From Pratylenchus scribneri (lineage: Eukaryota; Nematoda; Chromadorea; Rhabditida; Pratylenchidae), in assembly GCA_030063045.1 (NCBI GenBank), contig JAQSEB010000034.1:2170001-2234000 (forward strand): a DNA stretch of 64,000 bases, given 5' to 3'. The notes beneath the pieces were generated by a model, which searched no databases, was not told where the DNA came from, and was given only the letters and a program-made list of their open reading frames with translations. This document shows, in pieces, positions 39,401 through 50,361 of the stretch. Position 1 is the first letter of the stretch, and the number at the start of each line of letters is the position of its first letter. Position numbers and translations under genes: made by a program.

Positions 39401-42400
39401 AATAATGGATCGAAATGCAAACAATGATTTCGGGGTAATTAGGGTTGAAGCAACAGAACATAATGAATTAAGCAAAGCAAAAGGAAAGCAGTATTATTTG
39501 GGGGTTGGTTGATTAAAAATGTGTTCTGATGCTTCTGCTGATTATTTAAGTTTTGATTGACAATTTTGATGAGCGGCAGATGATTAACAGAAAAATAACA
39601 GGAAATTGAGGGGAATGATGGAATCGAAGGGGGAATTGTACAATAATAACATTTTAAATTGGGGAGTGGCCCTTGTGCTTGTCCTTTTCCCAACCAAAAT
39701 ATATTCCCTTCATTAGCATTAGTCTCCGCTCTCCGTTGTCCTCCTCATCAATAGTGCCAGCTGATTGTTTCCCACCGCCACTTTTGATTCTCCTTATCAA
39801 TTCTTCATGAAATGGCCCACATTTTGTGATGACGATTTGGGGGGAAACAAAGATGTATTATTATTATTTGATGGAATGGAGTTGGGCCCTAAAATGGGCA
39901 TTGGATGGATGATGGTCATGGTCATGGGTTGTTTTGGGCAGGAAATGAGTCAAATAGTGAATGAATGGCCATCAAAATTTGTTATGGAGAAAATGACAAA
40001 GGAGAGTTGGGGCGAAACAAAGAATTGGAAGAATTTGGGTGAAATTTTGCGGGGGAATCGATGCGGAGATAAGCCTACCAGAATATATTTGGATGAACAT
40101 GGACGAAAGTAGTAGGCCAAATTTGGATACTGATAAAAATGTGGACACCCAAATTTGGGACTAAAATAGGCCAAATATAACAAATGGCCATAAAAATATA
40201 GGCAGATGACCATCCTCTTCGCTTTCATTTTTGGCTTTTACTTTTCATTTTCGGTATTTATATTTTATATATGTGTTTTAAGTTGCGTCAATTTTTCTTC
40301 AATATCCTGCTGATTGTTCTATCATTTTTATGCCATAAACGCTTTTTGATTGCCTTTTTGCCTAATTTTAAAACCAGCATTCAAATTCCGACGGAATTGA
40401 TCCGTAATATGCATTTTTGATGGTTAAAAATGTATATTTTTGTTATCAGCGAAGGCGGCACAAATTTTGAGGCCGAGATGACTCAAAATGGCGGGCGATA
40501 ATTAAAAAATTATGGCAAAAAAAGAAAAAGGGTTAAAAATAATAACCGAATATGGTTTTGATTGGGGATTTGAATATTTGGGGAAATTGGGCAAAGACAG
40601 AAAAATGGGCAATAAAAATAATAAATTTGGCGGATGCTTTTGATTGGCGATTGGGAAAATGCGGCGCGGCGAGTCCATTTGTGAAAATGGGCGGAAATGG
40701 ACGAAAAGGGAATGAAGGACGATCGGTCAGCGGAAAGGTGTGGACGTGGGAAAGGGCATCACCAAATATTATTGAAAATGGGCAAATTGTTAAGATTGGG
40801 CACATTAGGGCACATTTTTAGGGAGAAATTGAAGGGAAGGGCATGCGCAAAGAGCCTCAGAAATATGGACATTCTGGGCATTGGGAATTGGAAAAAAGAG
40901 GACATTTTAGGGTACTTATGGAGATTGGCCCCTACAAGAGAAAGGACTGATGGAAGGGAGGGAATTGATGGAAGGGAAATGTGTCACTCATCATATTGAG
41001 ATGAAGGGAATGGATTCAGCGAGGGAGAAATGAATTTCCTCGTGCGGGGAAGATTCCTAAACGGTGCAAATTCTAATTTAAATTTTTGATTAAAAATTAA
41101 AATAATTCTGAATAAAAAAAATAAAATATTTAATGTATAACTCTTTTAATTCCCAACCCTCGATTTTGAAGATTCATAACTAGGCAATATAAATCAAAAT
41201 AAATTTTTATCAAATTTTCTAAATTCTTTAAAGATCTACAAAATCTTATGTGTTTAATTCATAAATATCCACAAATTAAAGGAGTTAGACTCTAATTTTC
41301 CCAATTTTTAAGGAGTAGAAAAATAATTCCCCATGGGAAATCAAAAGAGGTTACACAGTATATATAAAATTAAAACATTAAACTAAATATTTTTTAAAAT
41401 TTATAAAAACAAAATCATTCAATGTTTAGGAAAATAAAAATAGAAAATGTCTAGAACACAAAAACACAATTCTTTAAAAAAATGTTTGAAAAAATAATAG
41501 AATTAAAAACACAAAATGTTTGAATGAAATAAAAACACTATTGTTTGTGATGAACTAAGTTTTTTCTCTGATTTTTATTCCAATTTTATATTTAATTCTT
41601 ATTTCTTAGTTCACATTTTACCGTTTAGGAATCTTCCCCGCACGAGGAAATTCATTTCTCCCTCGCTGAATCCATTCCCTTCATCTCAATATGATGAGTG
41701 ACACATTTCCCTTCCATCAATTCCCTCCCTTCCATCAGTCCTTTCTCTTGTAGGGGCCAATCTCCATAAGTACCCATTTTAGTAGCAAAGTTGGCGGTGT
41801 GATGGTCAAAAAATAGTTAATTATTTTGCCACCTTAAAGCTTCAAATCAAAAGAAATGGCTAATTTTTAGATCATTTTATCCCTGCTCCAGCCTTTTTCT
41901 GGCATAAAATGTCGGGTTTCCTTCAATTTAAAATTTAATTCACCCTCCATTAATTTTTGAACATTTTTAGGTCCATTTTTGTAATAAAAAGCCGACAAAA
42001 AGAGATTGAGAAATGCCTTGGGGCCAAAATACACACATGATTGAATTTGATAGCCCAAATTGTTTTTGAAATTTACCGCCACCGACCAAAAAATGCGTCA
42101 TTGCCCATTCTTCCAAAATTTTTTGACATTTTTTCTTGCCCAAGGCCAAATTTGGACTGTGCCTGATTGAGGACAATTCCCCTCCAAAAGTCCCAAAAAC
42201 AATTCCACCTTTGTCCTCCACTAAATTCATTTTCCCCTCCAAAATTGGGCGCAATTGATAGCCCACACCTCCATCCCTTGTGTCCACATATTTTCGCCTC
42301 ATTTCATTCCTTTCTTATCGTGAGTTTTGCCCCACTCCTTCCATGCAATTGTTTTGATGAAAAAATGGAGGAAATTGTCTGCTGCCATGGATTTTTGGAT

Positions 42401-44471
42401 TGCCTTTATTTTTTTTTGTCCAAAAATTGGATGAATTGTTTTGCCAATTTTCATTTTATTCATTATTTTTAAATGCCCTAATCCATCATTGTGAGGACTC
42501 ATTTTTGGCCCTCCATTAATTTTCTACCCCAACACAAAAGTTTTTTTGGGATATGCCTTTCCAATGGACACCCATTGAAGCCTAAGGCGACTGGGCCAAA
42601 TTTAGCATTATTTATGCCAACAATTTGTGCCGCCAACCATCATTTTTGGGAATGAATGAAAGGGAGGAAGGGACCCAATGGTAGCATTTGAAGGAGAGAC
42701 GGCATTGTGGTGGAAAGAGGATGGACAAAAGTGAGGGTGTGTGGTCTTCCCTTCCATCAATTCTCTCCTCTTTCCTTTGGAGGATATGGTAGGGGGAATA
42801 CGGTATCGCCATTCCTCTGACTGACTGAGGGCAAATGAGATGCGAGAGGGATTTTAGTAAGAGCGGATTTTTATGTCACAAAAATACAATTGGTTGTTTA
42901 TTTATTTTTTTTTGTGAAATTTGACAAAATAGATTTTGGAAACTTTCAGATGACTTTTGGTTCTATATAGCATTTTTCTAATGAAATTTTCCTCTAAAGA
43001 GTGTCAAAATAGTTCAAAAAAGTATTTTAAAAAATAAATACTCAAAAACATTTTAAATTTGTTACATAAATAAAAAGGTTAAAGCCTAAAAATCCGCTTC
43101 CTAGATATTTGGGAATATTTTAAGGCTTCAATTTTTCTCACCTGCAATTGAAATCCTTTTCATCGGCAGCTGTTGAATGAACGGAATTGTCATTGTTTTG
43201 CCGCCGTTTATTCGCGCATTCTTCCAAGTTTGATGGATTTTTGACAATTTGATTGAATAACAATGGATTTGGCGAGGATGAGGGACTGCTATTTTGGCCA
43301 TGGACATTTTGACGGATGCCAGATTGATTGCGGGAATTTGTGGGCGATTTGGAATGAGGAGGCGATGAATTGACGGTCGAATCCGGAAGAAGTTCATCGG
43401 AAATGGAAGCATGGAAAGTGGCCTGAAATTATCGAGAATTATGCGGGTTAAGGTGGAATGATTTTGGCCTATATTTGTTTGAAGATGAATTGCAACAAAT
43501 TTTATTATACTGAAAGCTGTATCTAATGGATAGAGGACAAATTGAGTACGATCGATTGTGTGAAGTATTAGTTTTTAGCCAATAACCAACGAGGCAATAT
43601 CCAATATTGGAAGGAATAGTATCATTTGAAAGCCCAAAGTATCTTCTATAATTTGGCCTATTTTAATTTTATAAATTCCAACTTCACAAAAAGTTACTTG
43701 TTTTTCAGTCTATACTCTGATCTACCGATTGAGTGAGGAAAAGCCATTTATTTTATAAGGTTTTTTAAGTTTTCAAAAAATTTACTAGAGGACATTTAGA
43801 ACTTTCGAATTCCATATCGCCTTCCAAAATTGGTTGTATCCTTATTAAGCTATGGCCAATTGAAAGCCCAGTTACCCGATTAGCGGGTACTCAATCGAAA
43901 TAATTTTCTTTGGAATGAGAAAAAGCTAAAATTGAATGTTTTAATTTTCAGAAAATTGAATATTTATTATTTATGACCTATTTACAAAATAAACCCCCAA
44001 AAATCGTAAAAATCTATTTTAATATTTTGAATAATTCCCTCCGCTAAATCTTTTGTTTACCTTTTTGTTGCTGGGCGAATCCCCAAATTGTTGCTGCTTC
44101 TTTTGGTCCCCAAATGAGCCACCTTCCCCCATTTTGGTGCCATTCATCAATTTCCCGCCTCCTCCATCCGCACATTTTGTTGCCCTCAGCCCAGCGGTCA
44201 TTTGTGCCAACATTGTGGAGCAGTCCATCCTTTTGCCAATTGGCTCCACCTTTTCACCACTGGTCGACGCTTCTGATTGAAAATTGGAGGCGGATGGCTC
44301 AATTGACGGTGAATGCCGGATTCCGGCCTCAAATGGAAGTGAAGGGGAAGAACAATTCGGTGGGAAGGCCGATATGGAGGATGTTGGAGATGATGGAGAA
44401 GGGGAATGGTCGGTGGATTTAGAGGAGGTGGGCAATCGACGAATTGGGGCCGCTTTTCGACGGCTGGACAT
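30423..44471 (-). CDS. egl-13: SoxD-type HMG-box transcription factor
   Basis: Group D Sox factor (SOX5/6/13; EGL-13 in C. elegans, cell-fate control in neurons and uterus). Exons: 44471-44061, 43422-43142, 37252-37042, 36896-36669, 34636-34463, 34045-33856, 33803-33504, 33242-33081, 32887-32706, 32656-32432, 31035-30823, 30769-30650, 30596-30423; 956 codons, all phases consistent. The HMG box spans exons 9-10: [30 protein letters not shown], then [12 protein letters not shown] and [20 protein letters not shown]. The SoxD-specific extension [19 protein letters not shown] follows. N-terminal Ser/Pro region ([12 protein letters not shown]); a short helical segment [20 protein letters not shown]; an extremely acidic exon 4; Gln/His- and Ala-rich tails. 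The vertebrate coiled coil is not obvious. Intron 2 (5.9 kb) and intron 10 (1.4 kb) hold satellites. Confidence 0.95.
31355..32308 (+). repeat. CCGGAA satellite array 3, inside SoxD intron 10
   Basis: About 36 near-identical units alternating 27 bp (spacer AATTCTAAG) and 26 bp (AATCTAAG) around TTCTTTCCGGAAAGTTTT. A pair of variant units with CCAGAAAG occurs at about 31944-31975 and again at about 32233-32270, giving a higher-order repeat of roughly 290 bp. The left flank 31290-31350 has decayed units (ATTCCGCCTATTTTCTGG). It separates the HMG-box exon from the next exon. Confidence 0.98.
32925..33055. repeat. FB-3 element fragment in SoxD intron 8
   Basis: Contains ATCTATGCTCCGAGAG, TAAGCCCTAATCTAACCC and the end TTGTTATGGCCAAAAATT. 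It sits between exons 33242-33081 and 32887-32706, 26 bp from the upstream exon. Confidence 0.6.
33320..33450. repeat. FB-2 element fragment in SoxD intron 7
   Basis: CATCAAGAAGCATTGAATGG, then ATTTGTTATGGTTTGGTC and AAACGGTTTAAACC. Same order as the first half of the copy at 36320-36570. Confidence 0.65.
34140..34380. repeat. FB-2 element in SoxD intron 5
   Basis: Near full-length copy, opposite in orientation to 36320-36570, with a single CCAAAATTGGTTTAAA core. The right part TTCTATCCAATTAGATATGG...GGACAAACC matches the TOM1 intron copy. Confidence 0.75.
36320..36570. repeat. FB-2 element in SoxD intron 4
   Basis: The ends pair imperfectly: GGTCAAGAAGCATTGATTAG on the left against the reverse complement of AATGATGCTTCTTGTCTAG on the right. 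It is thus a fold-back element with arms of about 60 bp. Confidence 0.75.
38594..39380 (-). repeat. CCGGAA satellite array 4, inside SoxD intron 2
   Basis: Inverted relative to arrays 1-3 (units AAAACTTTCCGGAAAGAACT plus TAGATT or TAGAATT; shorter 19-bp units are interspersed). A block of about 120 bp including GATTGAAACTTTCC recurs several times. Both edges carry the same decayed unit, ACATATTAGTCAGAAT, at 38610 and 39365. Confidence 0.97.
40910..41775. mobile_element. 866-bp fold-back transposon with 156-bp perfect inverted repeats
   Basis: Arm 40910-41065 (GGGTACTTATGGAGATTGGC ... TCCTAAACGGT) is identical base for base to the reverse complement of 41620-41775. The 554-bp centre is AT-rich with no coding frame. 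The element is flanked on both sides by ATTTTA (40904-40909 and 41776-41781), which reads as a 6-bp target-site duplication. It is non-autonomous and evidently young. Located in SoxD intron 2. The superfamily is not identified. Confidence 0.9.
43565..43905. repeat. Fold-back element FB-1 in SoxD intron 1
   Basis: Left arm CAATATTGGAAGGAATAGTA...GAAAGCCCAAAGTATCTTC; right arm AGAGGACATTTAGAACTTTC...CATATCGCCTTCC...TTATTAAGCTATGGCC. It is followed by GGGTACTCAATCG, the terminus also seen at 63370. Confidence 0.65.
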
Positions 44472-44472
44472 T

Positions 44473-44474
44473 CT
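44473..44474 (-). promoter_or_regulatory. 3' splice/trans-splice site one base before SoxD ATG
   Basis: TTCGCATTTTCAG|A-ATG on the minus strand. The coding start thus abuts a splice acceptor. The mRNA 5' end comes either from a spliced leader or from a 5'-UTR exon further upstream in the apparently gene-free 44.5-64 kb region. Confidence 0.5.
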
Positions 44475-46390
44475 GAAAATGCGAAGGGGGCGTGAAAATG
44501 GCCAAAAAATAAATGGAAATGTACTTAAAAATTTTTCTATGATTAAATTTGAAAGGCGAGAGACTGTATAATAAGGGCAAAAAAATGGCGGAAATGGGAT
44601 TGTTGTTGTGCCAGCCAACGGTGGATGCCTTTCACGGATTAGGCCGAAAGGATTGGCCCATTCAACTGATTAGGCGCGGGTATATGCGGATTTGACTATG
44701 CCCAATATTAGAGATCATAAAGGGGCAAAAAAGGTGTGGAAAAGGGGCACTTGGACAAATTGGAAAAAATTGGCACGGTGGAAAACAATATTGAATGGAT
44801 GCATGGAGGTATGGTTAAGGAGGTCAAGAGACGGTGTGTGCCACTTTGCTAATTGTCAAATTCCCCAATAATAATCCCATTTTTGCTTTGATTTCAAATA
44901 TTTTACTTTCCAAATATTCTCAAAAAAGAATGGGACAAAAATGCTCAAAAATTGTTAAAATTTTGTGAAAATTAAATAAAACTTGAAGGCAAAAATGGAT
45001 GTACATCCAAAACCCTAGCCAAAAATGAAGTGAAAAATCGAGAAAAAAATGATACTCAAAATTCTCAATTTAGTAATTGTTGATTAAACAAACAATAATA
45101 AAATAGGGAAACTTAATGGGAGAATGTGCCATACTAAAGTTTGCCCTAAAGAAAGTTGCCGTTTCCTTTTCTGTACAGTATTCCATCCATTTTGTTGAGG
45201 ATGAATTCTGGCTATTGGATAAAAGGGATTGAATGCATTATAATGTAAATGTTTGCGTGCGCGAATAATGGGTGTTGGGCCAATAAGAATGAGAAAGTGA
45301 AGATGGCAACGGCTTTATTCAAGATTATCAAAATATTTCACAGAGAGGGGGGGGGGGCACTTAAGAGATTAGAATGAAGATGCCAATGTGAAGAAGATGG
45401 CCGAATTGATGGCACAAAATAATGCACGTTATAGAATCAGCCAAATGGCTGACATTTTTTTGGATAAACAACAAAATTGTCATTAATTCTTGAAAATCAC
45501 TTGAACATTATAAATAAATAGGGGAAAAAGATGGTTGGTATTTTCAGAGAATTTGGCAGTTCAGAAAAGGATGAAAATAACAATGAATTGTCCCTCAGGG
45601 AGATTTGATCAAAGCGAAAGGATTATTAATAAATGAATTAAAAGAATTTCATTAAAATAGTACAATGAGAATTGGAATTATGAGTTTCTAGTTCTATACT
45701 AAATTAAATATATCAAAATCTTATCAAGATTTCTTTCCCAAATGAATAATCTTATTACAAGCTAATAAGTCTTTGGAGATTGATTATACAAAGCCAATCC
45801 TTGGATTTGTTTATAATAATCTGGTCTAGGAGATAATTCATAAGTGCCAAATGGCAATAGAAGCGTGCCATTGACGTTTCGGAACATTTTGAACAATGAT
45901 ACAGCCAAAAATGAATAAGCGGTTGATTGGATGCGAGGATTATTATTGTGAGAATGGATTGGAGAGGAATATAAACACTTTCCAATTTACAAAAGTGGCC
46001 ATCAATTAACATTTGGGCCACTCATTTTGGCTTGGCCAAATGAAAGCAGAGGACATCAAGAAGGGACAAAATGGAAAGGATGGGGTCCGGGGATTGAAAG
46101 TGATTTCCGGAATGATGAGACATCTATGAAGGGCACGCAATCCCCCTTCCAATTAATGGCCGAGCAGTCAAAATTGCCAAGAGAAGGTGTGGCCGTATTA
46201 ATGGATGGATTGGAGGAGGTGGGGGCAAATGGGCCGGAAAGCACATTTGCAATTCGCGCAAAAAGTCATCGAAAGCAAGCAAGATGAGGGGGGTCTTCTT
46301 TGGATGCGATTGTCTCTACTCTCTATGGCACATTCAGTCAATTTGACCATCAAATGGTGGGCAAAATAAGAAGATGGGGAAGGGAATAGA
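44475..46390. other. Region upstream of the SoxD gene; no gene seen
   Basis: AT-rich with an 11-nt G run at 45347-45357. An 88-codon minus-strand open frame at 45755-46021 has no recognisable features. Confidence 0.5.
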
Positions 46391-46478
46391 AAGGAAATGG
46401 AAACGGTAGTTGGAATGGATGGAAAGGTGTGGGTCATATCAAGTAAAAAATTATTTATGCTTTCAATAATTTGGGCCA
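46391..46478 (+). repeat. Direct repeat flanking satellite array 5 (left copy)
   Basis: AAGGAAATGGAAACGGTAGT, then TGGAATGGATGGAAAGGTG and a matching tail to AATTTGGGCC. The right copy lies at 47252-47338, with several small differences. Confidence 0.85.
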
Positions 46479-46503
46479 TAAAAGGCTAATAATGAATCGT
46501 AAA

Positions 46504-47124
46504 TTAAAACCTTCCGGAACGAACTTAGAATAAAACTTTCCGGAAAGAACTTAGAATTAAAACTTTCCGGAAAGAAGTTAGAATTAAAACTTTCTGTAAA
46601 GAATTAAAACTTTCCGGAAAGAATTAAAACTTTCCGGAAAGAACTTAGAATTAAAACTTTCTGTAAAGAATTAAAACTTTCCGGAAAGAATTAAAACTTT
46701 CCGGAAAGAACTTAGAATTAAAACTTTCCGGAAAAAAGTTAGAATTAAAACTTTCCGGAAAGAAGTTAGAATTAAAACTTTCTGGAAAGAATTAAAACTT
46801 TCCGGAAAGAATTAAAACTTTCCGGAAAGAACTTAGAATTAAAACTTTCTGGAAAGAATTAAAACTTTCCGGAAAGAATTAAAACTTTCCGGAAAGAATT
46901 TAGAATTAAAACTTTCCGGAAAGAATTAAAACTTTCCGGAAAGAATTTAGAATTAAAACTTTCTGGAAAGAATTAAAACTTTCTGGAAAGAATTAAAACT
47001 TTCTGGAAAGAATTAAAACTTTCCGGAAAGAATTAAAACTTTCCGGAAAGAATTAAAACTTTCCGGAAAGAATTAAAATTTTCCGGAAAGAATTTAGAAT
47101 TAAAACTTTCCGGAAAGAACTTAT
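46504..47124 (-). repeat. CCGGAA satellite array 5 (mostly 20-bp units)
   Basis: Inverted orientation. Dominated by the 20-bp unit AAAACTTTCCGGAAAGAATT, mixed with roughly 27-bp units carrying AGAACTTAGAATT. Variants CTGTAAAG and CTGGAAAG recur at regular positions, showing block duplication. Confidence 0.97.
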
Positions 47125-47251
47125 TAGAGTTAAAATTTTTTAAACTTAATCAAGAGGAAAGCAGCAATTCTAAGATGGGCCTTGTGGGCGATTATCCTCT
47201 TATCACACATAATTTGTGACTATCAATTGATGGTCAAAGAAGAAGGATAGT

Positions 47252-47338
47252 AAGGAAATGGAAACGGTAGTTGAATGGATGGAAAGTTGTAGGGTCACAT
47301 CAAATAAAATTATTCATGCTCTCTCCAACAATTTGGCC
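47252..47338 (+). repeat. Direct repeat flanking satellite array 5 (right copy)
   Basis: Matches the left copy with AAGGAAATGGAAACGGTAGT, then TGAATGGATGGAAAG and CATCAAATAAAATTATTCA. The satellite lies between the two copies. Confidence 0.85.
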
Positions 47339-47634
47339 GCAAAAAAGAAGAAAAAGCAAAGAGCGGGGGACAGAAGGACAGAACGACTAGCACGGCCATC
47401 ATTTTGGCCTTGTCTTCTTCCTTAAGTATAAAAAATTACTAGGGTAAGAGGGGATAATGGCCAATTGTATTTAGCAGAATAAACTGTGAATTAATCATAG
47501 CAATGTTTTATATAAATTTAAATGAAGGAGGCCAACTATTATTTTCGCATAATTAAGTTGAATTTTGCAAATTTATATTTCAAAATGTATTCAATTTTTG
47601 GAGGAAAGTGAAAATTACTGGTAGAGTAGATTTC

Positions 47635-47945
47635 AATTCTTGGTCAATTTTTTGGCCATAACTCATCAAGGCAATAGGCAATATGAGAAGGCGATATACA
47701 TTACCATTAGAAAGTCTAAAATGCCACTATAATGAGGCCTTTTTATATTTTAATTAAATTCAGTTTGAATGTATTAAACCTGAATCTTTTAAGGCAAAGT
47801 GGCTTATTATGCAAATTATTATGAATTAAGCCATTTTTGGGAAAATTTAAGGTTTCCGAATGGCATGCCTTCCCGAATTAGTTGATTCCTTATTAGTTTA
47901 GTTATGCCAAAAGAACAGGGGCTGGTAGTAGGTATTCAATCAGAG
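47635..47945. repeat. Fold-back element FB-1
   Basis: Left arm TTTGGCCATAACTCATCAAG...GAGAAGGCGATATACATT...AGAAAGTCTAAAATGCC; right arm GAATGGCATGCCTTCCCG...GTTTAGTTATGCC. The termini carry GGTAGTAGGTATTCAATC. Confidence 0.65.
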
Positions 47946-49293
47946 GTATGCGATCGTCTGTTTCGCTTATTAATATTTTTGATGTCCATCATAAATTTAT
48001 TAAATATGAGGTGAATTTCCATCTTATTGGGCCTATTGCGCACATTTATGTTTTCCCAACAAAAAATGCCAATGAAGTGAAGGCAACCGCTGGTTCATTT
48101 TCGCGCACAATTCCCCCACATTTTTCATTCCATTCAATCCGCACCATTTTTTTCAGGCCCTCGGGGGAACAATTGAACCTGATGTGAGCTTTCCATTGAG
48201 CCATTTGCGCGCCCCCGTGCCCATTTGGAGGAGGCAAAGGCAAAACAATTGAGGGTACATTGGCACACCCCAAATGAGGCCAAAAACATCAGAGGGAAAA
48301 GAGGGCGGTTCCAAGAATTGTTCCTTTACCCGCATTTTACTTATGGGCATTGTCACCGGCACATTTGGGGGGAAGGGAAAATATGGCACAAAAGGAGGGA
48401 TGACAAACAAGGGAATATATTGGGGGCAGCTGCGCTTTTCTGCTGTGCTAATGAGCCAGCCGGCCGATTTGTTCGCCTTCCTCCCACCAACCACACAATT
48501 CATTGCCCCCTCCCATTTTCATTTTCATTCATTTTGTGGCATATTGTGTGGGGCACATTATATGCCCATTGTTGATGGGAAAATATTCATCAAAAGGTGT
48601 GTTTGGGGGCACATTTATGTACAAATTGACAGAGAGGATGAAGGTAAATATGGAGAAGGGGATGATAAATTAAACTTTGGCCAAAAGGATTTGGCATATT
48701 TACTTGAGTGTGCCTAAACAACATTATTTTCACAGATTAAGGATAAAATATTCCCTTGTAATTTTTTAAGCGGAATTAAATTTTTTAAAGGCCAAAATAA
48801 TTTTAAAATTAGGCGCACTTTTGAGGCCATAAAATTTTGGCCAAATGATGGCTTCTTGTCTAATCCTTTTAAACAGTCAGAAAGCTTAAATGAAATTGAA
48901 TTTTATGTGAGGAATTTTGATCGCCAAAAATGGCAAAAACTGGATGGAATGGATGGAGGATTTGATGGATTTCTTAGAAGATTGACAAAATAAAACAAAA
49001 CAATGGCCTTGAGGAGGCCAGCTGCTGAAAGGATTTTGTGCTGTGGCCAATTGGGCGCCAATTTGGCATACATGAGAAATGGGAAGGAGGAGGACAATGG
49101 GCGGCCGGCTGGGAATAATGCAATTAGTTGGGTGGAAGGCAATTTTGGAAGGGGAAATTTGGAGGAAGGAAAGCAAAAGGAGGGATGGGGCATTGGCACA
49201 ACAATGAAAATGGCTTCTTGTGCCTTTGTTTTGGCATTGGCAGATTGGTACCCGCACCCCACCGATGGCACAATCCCCTTTTTGGGATTGAGA

Positions 49294-49314
49294 GGGGGGG
49301 GGGGGGGGGGGGGG
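49294..49314. repeat. Poly(G) tract, 21 nt
   Basis: Uninterrupted G run followed by AAATGAATT. Confidence 0.95.
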
Positions 49315-49937
49315 AAATGAATTGGACGGAAATTATTGTTCCTTCATTCCAACACAAAATCAATTCATTCCTCATTTATTTTTGGCAAATTTATTTATTT
49401 ATCAATTTTTGCATAAACTTTGAGGGATTTTATGGATTTTGGGCCCAAAAATGACGACCATTCATAACAATTGTCCCGCATTGATGTTGATGGAAGGAAA
49501 TAATTAGCTCAATTTGAAGGGAATTGTGGGTGGCAAAATAGAAAAGAGAAAGGAAATGCGGAATTTACTTTTAAATCAAAATATTCATTTCAAATATTCT
49601 GGTGAATTTTTAAAGTTTTCCGGAAAGTTTTAATCTAATCGGAAAAGAATTAATTCAGACTGTTTTTTTTTTTGAAAAGTTTCAATTGGCTTGAGGGCGA
49701 ATGGATGTCGAACATGTATTTTAATGCATTGTATTGGGCTTGTCATTCTTTTGGCCATACCTCTACAATAATGTTTAGCGTTTAGCCTTAAAAGTTCTCT
49801 AAAAAGTGGCTTTAAAAATTAAAACATTTTTAAGGATTAATCCAATATTCAATGAAATGTAAATTTTTTTACATTTTTTGAATTCATAAAATTTAAATTT
49901 CAAAGGCCCAAAAAGAAGATGGCGGCATTAGCGTCCT

Positions 49938-49959
49938 CCCCCCCCCCCCCCCCCCCCCC
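49938..49959. repeat. Poly(C) tract, 22 nt
   Basis: Uninterrupted C run in GCGTCCT...CATTTTTGCGC. It lies only 620 bp from a 21-nt run of the complementary base. Confidence 0.95.
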
Positions 49960-50343
49960 ATTTTTGCGCGGCCGAGAAGAATGAGGACACTGCGGGAAGA
50001 ATTGGAATTGTGATGAGGACGGAGGGGCGACTTTTGGCGGCCGCCGGTGGAATAAGGGATGGATCAGCCAATGGAAAGAACAAATAAATTTACAAAATAA
50101 ACAAAAGAGAATGGGAAATTGGGGACGGAAATTTTTTAGGGGTTGAGGCCAAAAGGCAGAGGCGAAAAGGGCGAAGGTGAGGGAAGGAAGAGGCGAGCGC
50201 ATCACCTGTGGGCCAAAAAAGCAGTGGTGAAGCCTTCCATTTTCCTTCCCTCATTCTTCAAAGCTTTCGGCCCCCGGCAACCTTTTGTTTGCCCTTTTTA
50301 CCCTCCCTCCCCCTTCATCAACCCAAAGAATTGTTGGCCCCTT

Positions 50344-50361
50344 CCCCCCCCCCCCCCCCCC
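50344..50361. repeat. Poly(C) tract, 18 nt
   Basis: Uninterrupted C run, third long tract within about 1.1 kb. Confidence 0.95.

Noticed and set aside
48225..48717. Plus-strand frames of 116-147 codons
   Set aside because: Overlapping frames on both strands, no recognisable motif, unusual for the coding style of the real genes here.
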